64,000 nt of DNA from JAYQKL01 sp049889535 (lineage in GTDB: Bacteria > Pseudomonadota > Alphaproteobacteria > RS24), in the NCBI GenBank assembly GCA_049889535.1, contig JBMHDF010000018.1, positions 124,001 to 188,000 on the forward strand, given 5' to 3'. Positions 25,066 through 32,484 of this stretch are shown piece by piece (the stretch's first letter is position 1; each line of letters begins with the position of its first letter). The notes under the pieces were generated by a model that ran no database searches, was not told the DNA's origin, and worked only from the letters and a program-made list of their open reading frames with translations. The position numbers and the translations under genes were made by a program.

Positions 25066-26226
25066 TTACTTACGCTGGTCAAAACGACGACCGACCATCG
25101 CGGAAGCAATATTGACTTTTTGAATATCAATCGCTCCCCCAGCAATACCCCAGCCCCAACTATCACGCATGCGGCGTTCCATATCGAAATCTTTGGAATA
25201 GCCATAAGCGCCCATGAGCTGCATCGCTGTGCCAGTCACTTCACGTGAGATTTCATTGGCGAAACATTTAGCAACAGAGGAGTCCAAAATGCTGGGCAAA
25301 CCCTGTTCAGCATTGCTGGCCGCACGATGTATCAATAGCCGCGCGGCTTCCACCCGCATTTGCATTTCAGCAAGACGCAACTGCACCGCCTGAAAATCAA
25401 CAATAGGTTTGCCAAATTGTTGCCGGTCTTGCACATATTCTAGCACTTGCTCTAATGCGCCAGATGCCTGCCCCAGCGCCATTGTCGCATTACCACAGCG
25501 CTCTAAATCAAAAGCCTCCATCAGCTTTTTAAAACCACCCGCTGGCACAATAACATTATCGACTGGCACTTCTGTATTATCGAAATAAATATCCGCTGAT
25601 GGCACACCGCGAAAACCCATCAGCGCTTCTTGCGGACCAAAAGTCATACCTGGCGCATCTTTTTCAACAAACACCGCACCAATGCCCCGCGCGCCAGGGT
25701 CATCCGACAAACGACAATAGACGACATAGCCATCTGCGTGGCCGCCACCTGAACACCAGCGCTTGTTCCCATTGATAATAACCTTATCGCCTTTAACTTC
25801 AGCTTTGGTTTTCAAATCGGTTAATGCCGACCCTGCATCGGGTTCAGACATAGCCACTGCCACAATCATATCGCCCGAACAAACAGCAGGAATAACCCGC
25901 TGCTTTAGGCTTTCAGAGGCAAAGTGCTCAACCGCCTTCACTGGCCCCACACATGACTCAAACACTGGAAAAGCAATAGCAGATGATATTTTCGCAAATT
26001 CTTCCAACACCACCAAAGCATCAAGATTACCTAAGCCAAGCCCACCGTAAGCTTGCGGCACATTAATGCCTAAAAACCCCATTTCAGCGAATTTTTTAAT
26101 TAATTCACGGCTGGGGGCTGATGACTCAATCTCACATACACGCGCTGGTTCAACAAGCTCTGCGCGGGCAAAGTCGCGGGCTGTATCACGAAAAATCTTT
26201 TGGTCTTGTGTTAAATTAAAATCCAT
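25066..26226 (-). CDS. Acyl-CoA dehydrogenase family protein, usual catalytic Glu motif absent
   Basis: 386-residue acyl-CoA dehydrogenase. The family N-terminus (LTQDQKIFRDTARDFA), the FAD motif VAVAMSEPDAGSALTDLKTK, and MQLMGAYGYSKDFDMERRMR are clear. The segment that normally reads YEGT before the final IQ helix is GIAGGAIDIQKVN, so the usual catalytic Glu is not there; in some subfamilies the base is on another helix. GGAAAAGAAA precedes the ATG at 26226. It lies between the CoA-transferase and the Rieske ferredoxin in one minus-strand operon. Confidence 0.88.
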   Translation of the reverse strand: MDFNLTQDQKIFRDTARDFARAELVEPARVCEIESSAPSRELIKKFAEMGFLGINVPQAYGGLGLGNLDALVVLEEFAKISSAIAFPVFESCVGPVKAVEHFASESLKQRVIPAVCSGDMIVAVAMSEPDAGSALTDLKTKAEVKGDKVIINGNKRWCSGGGHADGYVVYCRLSDDPGARGIGAVFVEKDAPGMTFGPQEALMGFRGVPSADIYFDNTEVPVDNVIVPAGGFKKLMEAFDLERCGNATMALGQASGALEQVLEYVQDRQQFGKPIVDFQAVQLRLAEMQMRVEAARLLIHRAASNAEQGLPSILDSSVAKCFANEISREVTGTAMQLMGAYGYSKDFDMERRMRDSWGWGIAGGAIDIQKVNIASAMVGRRFDQRK

Positions 26227-26253
26227 TTTCTTTTCCTTTACATAGTGGTTTCA

Positions 26254-27447
26254 TTAAACCACACCTTTTTCTCTCAACATATTTATTTGCTCAGCATTAA
26301 AGTCAAGCTGCTCTAAAATTTCATCCGTATGGGCGCCAATCAGTGGCGGCGGCGCTAATTCCGCGGGTGTAAAATCCGAGAAATTCACTGGCAAACCCAC
26401 AACGGGTGCCGTTTTATCCATATTTGGCACCTGAACATCTTTGAAAAAAGACATAGCCGCAACCTGCGGATTGTCCAATGCGGATTGCAAATTCATGACG
26501 GGGCCAGCGGGCACTCCAGCGGCATCAAGGGCGGCCAAAACTTCTTCTGTTGGTTTATTGGCGCACCATTCCTGCATGATTGCACAAAGCTCATCCCGCT
26601 TATCGCCGCGATTTTGGTCCCCCTGATAGTCAGGGTTTTGGGCTAATTCTGGCTGTCCAATCATCTTTGCCCAACGCTTAAACAGACCGTCTCCTACCGT
26701 ATGAATAAGAACATGCCCATTTTGAGTTTTAAAAACATCTGATGGCGCAGAGGTTTGCACGCGATTGCCCGTACCAACCCGATTTTTTTGCGTTACCGCC
26801 TGCTCAATCAAATGTGCGTTCATTACGGAAAGAGCTGTGCCGAGTAAAGTTGTTTCAACATGCTGCCCGCGCCCTGTATGCTGGCGCTGCATCAAAGCGG
26901 CCAATGTGGCAAAAGCCGACATAACAGCTGTTGAATAATCCACATAAGGCGCGCCTGCTTTGACCGGATTTTCTGGCGTACCCGTTAAAAACATAGCGCC
27001 AGATTGCGCCTGTGCGACCCCATCAAACCCGCCTTTATCTTTATCAGGCCCCGCATTGCCATAAGCAGTTTGCGTGACGAGGATTGCGCTTGGATTATAT
27101 TTCTGCAATTGCGGCCAGTCCAATTGAAGTTTTTCTAATGCTTTGGCGGGCATATTGGCGACAATAACATCCGCTGTTGCTGCCAGTTTTTGAAGAATTT
27201 CCCGCCCTTCAGGCTCTGTGAGATTAAGACTCACTGATTTTTTGCCGCAAGCGGTTTGCAAAAACAGCCCCCCCATCACCTGCTCGGGCTGGTCAGCATT
27301 TTCATTGAGTGGCGAAATATAGCGATCTTCGCCACCAGCTGGCTTCTCGACACGGATAATTTCCGCCCCCAAAGCGCCCAAAAGCGTTGCGCAATAAGGG
27401 CCAGCAACATAACGGCCAATATCTAATACACGAATTTTATCTAGCAC
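26254..27447 (-). CDS. Class III CoA-transferase (CaiB/BaiF family)
   Basis: 397-residue family III CoA-transferase, which moves CoA between acyl-CoA and a free acid. Characteristic segments are VLDIGRYVAGPYCATLLGAL at the N-terminus, RVEKPAGGEDRY, the catalytic Asp170 in APYVDYSTAV and the GRGQHVETTLLG motif. The start codon is GTG at 27447; no in-frame ATG lies upstream and the ribosome-binding site is weak. It is the first gene of the minus-strand CoA-transferase/dehydrogenase/ferredoxin operon and is divergent from the Rieske oxygenase at 27605. Confidence 0.92.
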   Translation of the reverse strand: MLDKIRVLDIGRYVAGPYCATLLGALGAEIIRVEKPAGGEDRYISPLNENADQPEQVMGGLFLQTACGKKSVSLNLTEPEGREILQKLAATADVIVANMPAKALEKLQLDWPQLQKYNPSAILVTQTAYGNAGPDKDKGGFDGVAQAQSGAMFLTGTPENPVKAGAPYVDYSTAVMSAFATLAALMQRQHTGRGQHVETTLLGTALSVMNAHLIEQAVTQKNRVGTGNRVQTSAPSDVFKTQNGHVLIHTVGDGLFKRWAKMIGQPELAQNPDYQGDQNRGDKRDELCAIMQEWCANKPTEEVLAALDAAGVPAGPVMNLQSALDNPQVAAMSFFKDVQVPNMDKTAPVVGLPVNFSDFTPAELAPPPLIGAHTDEILEQLDFNAEQINMLREKGVV

Positions 27448-27534
27448 AATCTTAAGGGTCCAATGAAATGACTATAATTTTAATAAATTTGACACATATT
27501 TCTCAAATTTCAAAAACATTAAAAAGCTGTCGTA

Positions 27535-27552
27535 TTTACTAGTAAAACTAGT
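27535..27552. promoter_or_regulatory. Perfect 12-bp palindrome followed by a repeated ACTAGT, divergent promoter
   Basis: TTTACTAGTAAA (27535-27546) is a perfect palindrome, and a second ACTAGT begins 3 bp after the first. A near copy of the palindrome (TTTTAACTAGTAAAA) lies at 39363-39377 in another divergent promoter region. Candidate operator pair. Confidence 0.4.
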
Positions 27553-27604
27553 GGAATCTTTTTGTTTTTATCATACATGTAGCTATTATAAAGACAGCCA
27601 CTTA

Positions 27605-28840
27605 ATGAGCAAAAAAATGAAAGCCGATAGAATTAAACAAACCCTTGATGGTATTGAGTATGAGTTGACCAGAAATGGTCCGCCAGACGGATTTCCGTCC
27701 CTGCCCCCAATACCCGCCAAACGCTACACTGATGAAGCGTTTTTTGAGCTTGAAATGGAGCATTTGTGGAAAAAGTCATGGGTTTTTGCCGGGCATACAG
27801 ATGAATTACCCGAACCCGGAAGCTATCTGCTATGGCAACAGCTAAAGTCGCCAATCCTGATTATTCGCGGTAAAGATGATAAAATCCGCGCCTTTTACAA
27901 CACGTGCCGCCATCGCGGGGCGCCAATTGTAAAAGATGAAAAAGGGCGTAAGAACCTGTTTGTCTGCGCTTATCATGGCTGGAGCTATGATGATAAGGGC
28001 GAGCTTATTGCCATGCGCGACCCACGAGATTTTGTTGATTTTGACAAATCTTGTCATGGGCTTATCGAAGTGCGTTGTGAACTTTTTGGTAAATTTATTT
28101 ATGTTAATTTTGATAAAAACGCAGAACCATTAGATGAATTTCTGCACACTGTTAAACATGACATTGCCATGTTCCAAACTGAGAATATGGACCTTATTCG
28201 CAAAGATGAATTTATTGTTGATTGTAATGTGAAAGTTTTATTGGACGCGTTTCAGGAAACATATCATTTGAAATCCATTCATCAAAAAACAGTAGACCGT
28301 TTCCTCGACCATCTTGGCACTTATATTGAACTTTGGCCAAAAGGCCATTCGCGCATGGTGACACCGCATCGTGATGCGGAATGGGAAGATCCGGGCGTCC
28401 AAGGCCTGCCAGAGATTGAAGAAATTGGCGAAGTCGGGCGCATTAATAATTTCTCCTATAATATTTTTCCAAATATTGTCTGCCCGCCCTACCCGTCCGG
28501 CAATTCACTGATTATTTTTTGGCCGATTTCCATCAACCAAATGAAAATTGAAGTCGTTTGGGTGGCGCCAGGTCATATCACTGAAGAAACGCAGGAAATT
28601 TGGGATATGCGGGTCGCAAATTTTGAGAAAATTCTTGAAGAAGACACACAATTTGCAACAGAAATCCAGCGCTCAGTTGAGTCTGATGGTTTTAAAGGCA
28701 TCCCTCTTTCATATCAAGAGCGACGCATTTATCATTGGCATGAGCAGCTTGACAAGCTTATTGGTCCAGAAAATCTGCCAGAAGGCACGGCTGTGAAACC
28801 TTTACTGGGAGACTATGTAATGGCTCCCTATGCTGAGTAA
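27605..28840 (+). CDS. Rieske non-heme iron oxygenase, alpha subunit
   Basis: 411-residue oxygenase component. Cluster ligands are C101-x-H103 and C121-x2-H124 (TCRHRG, CAYHGW); the iron site is LDAFQETYHLKSIHQ with H221 and H226. The in-frame GTG at 27551 is rejected because it lies within the promoter palindrome; the ATG at 27605 gives a normal N-terminus, although its ribosome-binding site is poor. It heads the plus-strand operon with the HMG-CoA-synthase-like fusion, thiolase and dienoyl-CoA-reductase-like SDR, so its product probably enters CoA-dependent chain or ring cleavage. Substrate unknown. Confidence 0.92.
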   Translation: MSKKMKADRIKQTLDGIEYELTRNGPPDGFPSLPPIPAKRYTDEAFFELEMEHLWKKSWVFAGHTDELPEPGSYLLWQQLKSPILIIRGKDDKIRAFYNTCRHRGAPIVKDEKGRKNLFVCAYHGWSYDDKGELIAMRDPRDFVDFDKSCHGLIEVRCELFGKFIYVNFDKNAEPLDEFLHTVKHDIAMFQTENMDLIRKDEFIVDCNVKVLLDAFQETYHLKSIHQKTVDRFLDHLGTYIELWPKGHSRMVTPHRDAEWEDPGVQGLPEIEEIGEVGRINNFSYNIFPNIVCPPYPSGNSLIIFWPISINQMKIEVVWVAPGHITEETQEIWDMRVANFEKILEEDTQFATEIQRSVESDGFKGIPLSYQERRIYHWHEQLDKLIGPENLPEGTAVKPLLGDYVMAPYAE

Positions 28841-28854
28841 GAAAGGTATCCTTA

Positions 28855-30309
28855 ATGGCCAAATTTGGCATTCATCATTATGGCGCTTATGTTCCTAATT
28901 TGCGTATGTCGCGCGAGGCGATGTTTGAGGGCATTGGTTGGGTACAAGCGGGCTTAAAAGGCTTTGCCAAAGGCGCCCGCAGCTATGCCCAATGGGATGA
29001 AGACAGCGTGACCATGAGTGTGGAAGCCGCACGTCATGCTATTGAGGGCTTTGACGGACAGCCGCAAGCTCTGGCTTTTGCCTCAACCACTGCGCCATTT
29101 ATTGACCGACAAAATGCCAGTATTGTCGCCACCGCGCTCGACCTTGCCCAAAACACACATAGTTACGACCTCGCGGGTGGCCAGCGCATTGGCCTATCGC
29201 CTTTAAGCGAACGCGCGCGCACAAAATCTGGCTCCTTATTGCTTACAGCCGCGGACTGCCGCGCGCATAAGCCAGGCAATCAGCTTGAATTTTTAACCGG
29301 TCATGGTGCTGTTGCGTTGGTTTTAGATGAAGGTGCAGGCTTAGCCGAACTGATTGACTCGGAAATGGTATATGATGATTTCGTCGACCATTACCGCACA
29401 CCCGAAAATGACACAGATTATCTTTTAGAGGAACGCTGGGTCAGAGAGGCTGGGCTTGGGAAAGTCGCACCAGCCGCGATATTGCCCTTATTAGAGCGCA
29501 ATAAGATTACGGCTGAGGATATTGACCATTTTATTTTGCCCATGCCTAACCCGTCCTTTGCGAAAGGGCTAGCGCGCGCGCTTGGCATATCTGCCGAAGC
29601 GGTCAGTGATAGTCTGTTCGACCAGCTGGGTCATTGTGGCGTCGCTCATCCTTTGATGATGCTCGCAGACACGCTAGATAAAGCTGAGGCTGATAAATGG
29701 ATTTTGCTCACCGCATTTGGGCAAGGTTTTGAAGCCGTATTATTAAAAACCACCAAAAAACTAACCACGCATAAGCCTTTTTGGTCCGTGCAAAGCCAGC
29801 TTGCCAGTGGTCGTTTAGAAGAAAACTATATCAAATTTTTGGTTGCGACAAACCGCCTTGATGTAGATTGGGGCATGCGCGCCGAGCGTGACAACCGCAC
29901 TGCTCACACTGTGGCGCATGATAAAAGCCGAGATATTTACGGCTTTATTGGTGGATTTTGTGAAACTTGCAAAACCCCACAATTCCCGAAATCACGGCGC
30001 TGCGTTAATCCAGATTGCGGGGCTTTAGACACACAAAGCGATTACTCTTTTGCCAATCGCGCTGGCAAGGTGAAGTCTTTCACCGAAGACCATATGGCCT
30101 TCACACGCCAGCCACCGCATTTTTATGGTAATGTTGACTGCGAAGGGGGCGGCAATATTTTTATGGAAATGACTGGGTTTCGAACAGGTGAAGTTGAAAT
30201 TGGCACCCCAACCCGCATGTATTTTAGAATTAAAGATATTGATACGCAACGTGGCTTCCATCGCTATTTTTGGAAAGCTGGCCCAGTAGTAAACACAAAA
30301 ATGGATTGA
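28855..30309 (+). CDS. HMG-CoA-synthase-like protein fused to a DUF35 zinc-ribbon/OB domain
   Basis: 484-residue two-domain protein. Residues 1-300 resemble HMG-CoA synthase/KAS III-like condensing enzymes (FGIHHYGAYVPNLRMSRE, LEFLTGHGAVALVLDEGAG, FDQLGHCGVAHPLMML). Residues about 360-484 are a DUF35 unit, with zinc ligands in GGFCETCKTPQFP and CVNPDCG and an OB-fold behind them. At the place of the nucleophilic Cys the sequence is YDLAGGQRIG, so Gln110 appears to replace it and normal condensation is doubtful. It is followed 4 bp later by a thiolase, and the two probably form one complex. In archaea, separate HMGCS, DUF35 and thiolase proteins form such a complex. Confidence 0.83.
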   Translation: MAKFGIHHYGAYVPNLRMSREAMFEGIGWVQAGLKGFAKGARSYAQWDEDSVTMSVEAARHAIEGFDGQPQALAFASTTAPFIDRQNASIVATALDLAQNTHSYDLAGGQRIGLSPLSERARTKSGSLLLTAADCRAHKPGNQLEFLTGHGAVALVLDEGAGLAELIDSEMVYDDFVDHYRTPENDTDYLLEERWVREAGLGKVAPAAILPLLERNKITAEDIDHFILPMPNPSFAKGLARALGISAEAVSDSLFDQLGHCGVAHPLMMLADTLDKAEADKWILLTAFGQGFEAVLLKTTKKLTTHKPFWSVQSQLASGRLEENYIKFLVATNRLDVDWGMRAERDNRTAHTVAHDKSRDIYGFIGGFCETCKTPQFPKSRRCVNPDCGALDTQSDYSFANRAGKVKSFTEDHMAFTRQPPHFYGNVDCEGGGNIFMEMTGFRTGEVEIGTPTRMYFRIKDIDTQRGFHRYFWKAGPVVNTKMD

Positions 30310-30313
30310 GAAT

Positions 30314-31510
30314 ATGGCTGAAGGCATTCGCGATAAAGTTGCCATTATAGGTATGGGTTGTTCTAAATTTGGGGAGCGCTGGGATGCGCGGCCTGAAGAT
30401 TTGGTAACCGAAGCCTTTGAAGAGGCTCTTGCCGACGCACAAATTGACAAGGATGCCATTGAGGCAGCGTGGTTCGGTGTTTTTTACGATGAACAAAATG
30501 TTGGCAAATCCGCTTACCCGCTTTCGCAATATTTACGCTTACCAAATATCCCTGTTACGCGAGTTGAAAATTTATGCGCGACTGGCACAGAGGCTTTGCG
30601 CGGCGCGGTTTATGCTGTTGCGGCTGGTGCCTGCGATATTGCCCTCGCTATGGGCTGTGAAAAACTAAAAGACACTGGCTTTTCTGGCCTGCCAGAGCGT
30701 ACCAAAGGGACGTTTGAAGATTTATACCAGCCAAGCTTCACCCCGCCGGGTGCGTTTGCTCAGCTTGGCGCTGCCTATGCTGCAAAATATGATATTGCAA
30801 TGGACGATTTGAAGCGCGCTATGGCGCATGTTTCTTGGAAAAGCCACGAAAACGGGTTTTTGAACGAAAAAGCCCATTTGCGCAAAAAACTCAGCATGGA
30901 CCAGATTATGAACGCACCAATGGTGGCTTACCCATTAGGGGTGTTTGACTGTTGTGGCGTGTCCGATGGAGCGGCTTGTGCCATTGTCGCGCGCCCAGAA
31001 ATCGCAAAAGCCCTTGGCAAAGATTATATCACCGTGAAAGCCATGCAACTATCACCTTCAAACGGCGTTGAAATGGGGCATCAAAGCTGGGACGGCACAT
31101 CGACCATCACCACCCGCAAAGCGGCGCTTAAAGCCTATGAGGAGGCCGGTATTCAATCCCCACAAGCCGATATATCGCTGACAGAAGTGCATGATTGCTT
31201 TTCTATTACCGAATTGGTGTTGATGGAAGATTTATGGCTCTCTGAAGCCGGACAAGCGCCTAAGGACATACTTGACGGGCGCTTTGATGCCAGTGGTGAA
31301 ATCCCGTGCCAAATTGATGGCGGCCTTAAATGCTTTGGCCATCCAATTGGTGCTTCTGGCCTGCGCATGAGTTATGAAATTTACTTACAATTATTAAACC
31401 GCGCGGATTCGCGACAACTCAAAAATGTCAAATTTGGGCTGGCCCATAATTTGGGCGGCATACCCAATCGTAATGTTGCGGCCATATCAATTTTTGGTCA
31501 CCCTGACTAA
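30314..31510 (+). CDS. Thiolase family protein (acetyl-CoA acetyltransferase-like)
   Basis: 398-residue thiolase. The nucleophile is Cys88 in VENLCATGTEALRG, and the C-terminal motif CFGHPIGASGLR keeps the catalytic His, unlike the thiolase at 7359. The fragment EVHDCFSITELVLMEDL is typical of the SCP-x/acetyl-CoA acetyltransferase group that works with DUF35 proteins. It begins 4 bp after the HMGCS-like/DUF35 fusion and is followed 9 bp later by an SDR. It probably performs thiolytic cleavage of a 3-oxoacyl-CoA formed from the ring substrate. Confidence 0.92.
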   Translation: MAEGIRDKVAIIGMGCSKFGERWDARPEDLVTEAFEEALADAQIDKDAIEAAWFGVFYDEQNVGKSAYPLSQYLRLPNIPVTRVENLCATGTEALRGAVYAVAAGACDIALAMGCEKLKDTGFSGLPERTKGTFEDLYQPSFTPPGAFAQLGAAYAAKYDIAMDDLKRAMAHVSWKSHENGFLNEKAHLRKKLSMDQIMNAPMVAYPLGVFDCCGVSDGAACAIVARPEIAKALGKDYITVKAMQLSPSNGVEMGHQSWDGTSTITTRKAALKAYEEAGIQSPQADISLTEVHDCFSITELVLMEDLWLSEAGQAPKDILDGRFDASGEIPCQIDGGLKCFGHPIGASGLRMSYEIYLQLLNRADSRQLKNVKFGLAHNLGGIPNRNVAAISIFGHPD

Positions 31511-31519
31511 GAGGAAAAA

Positions 31520-32392
31520 ATGAGCGAAGATAAAAAAGACAGCATTGAATATGAAGGCCTTACCATTGATGATTTGGTTAAAGAGCCAACCGTCTATCGC
31601 GACGATCTTTTTGCTGGTCAAACCATTGTGATTTCAGGCGCTGGCACTGGCATGGGGCGGGCGATGGCGATTTTAACCGCACGGCTGGGTGCCAATGTTG
31701 TTATTTGCGGGCGACGACAAGATAAGCTGGACGAGGTAAAAAACGCGATTACTGACGCCACAGGCAAAGAAATTATCGCTCAAAGTGTGAATATTCGGGA
31801 ACCAGACACGGTCGAAGCTTTTATTGCTTCTGTTTTTGAACAATTTGGCCAAATCGACACGCTTATCAACAGCGCGGGCGGGCAGTTTTCGCAAGCCGCT
31901 ATTGATTTTAGCCGCAAAGGTTGGCTAGCCGTGATTGACACAAACCTAAACGGCACATGGTGGATGATGCAAGAGGCCGCCAAACGCTGGCGTGACAGAA
32001 ACCAGCCCGGCAATATCATCAATATTGCCGCACATGTTGAACGGGGTATGCCACAATCCGCCCATAGCTGTGCGGCGCGAGCGGGGGTGATTTATGTTTC
32101 CAAAACAGTCTCCACCGAATGGGCAGAACATAATATTCGCGTCAATTGTATCGCCCCAGGCGCGATTGAAACCGAAGGGGTCACGCAATATCCGCCAGAG
32201 GCTTTGGCAGAATTTCACAATGCCAATCCGATGAAAAAATTTGGCGATGTTTGGGATATTGCGCAAACAGCTGTTTATCTAGCCGCGCCATCATCAAAAT
32301 TTGTCACTGGTGAGGTCATAACCGTCGATGGTGGTATGGCCCAGCATGGCTGGGTCTGGCCAATGGGGCGTCCAGATTATTTCAAAGAATAG
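31520..32392 (+). CDS. SDR-family oxidoreductase, 2,4-dienoyl-CoA-reductase-like
   Basis: 290-residue SDR with the cofactor motif SGAGTGMG near residue 40 and NSAGGQFS. The usual Tyr-x3-Lys motif is absent: the segment reads SAHSCAARAGVIYVSK, which aligns with the QVHAGSAKAAV region of peroxisomal-type 2,4-dienoyl-CoA reductases, except that Arg replaces the Lys. EWAEHNIRVNCIAPGAIETE also fits that subfamily. A role in removing double bonds from dienoyl-CoA intermediates is plausible. AAGAGGA precedes the ATG. It is the last gene of its operon, followed by a bidirectional terminator. Confidence 0.88.
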   Translation: MSEDKKDSIEYEGLTIDDLVKEPTVYRDDLFAGQTIVISGAGTGMGRAMAILTARLGANVVICGRRQDKLDEVKNAITDATGKEIIAQSVNIREPDTVEAFIASVFEQFGQIDTLINSAGGQFSQAAIDFSRKGWLAVIDTNLNGTWWMMQEAAKRWRDRNQPGNIINIAAHVERGMPQSAHSCAARAGVIYVSKTVSTEWAEHNIRVNCIAPGAIETEGVTQYPPEALAEFHNANPMKKFGDVWDIAQTAVYLAAPSSKFVTGEVITVDGGMAQHGWVWPMGRPDYFKE

Positions 32393-32429
32393 TTTTTATC
32401 AAAATTTAAAATCAAAGTTTAAGGTCAAA

Positions 32430-32456
32430 AAAAGCCGCTCACTAGGAGCGGCTTTT
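32430..32456. terminator. Bidirectional rho-independent terminator
   Basis: The stem AAAAGCCGCTC/GAGCGGCTTTT has the loop ACTAG. A-rich sequence on the left and T-rich on the right let it serve both the plus-strand SDR operon and the minus-strand TonB receptor gene, which converge here. Confidence 0.9.
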
Positions 32457-32484
32457 CTCGTATTAACCATGTCTTCACAAGGAC

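Noticed and set aside
25056..25205. N-terminal extension of the Rieske ferredoxin with a hydrophobic segment
   Set aside because: It would overlap the acyl-CoA dehydrogenase gene by 140 bp, and a good start with its own ribosome-binding site exists at 25055.
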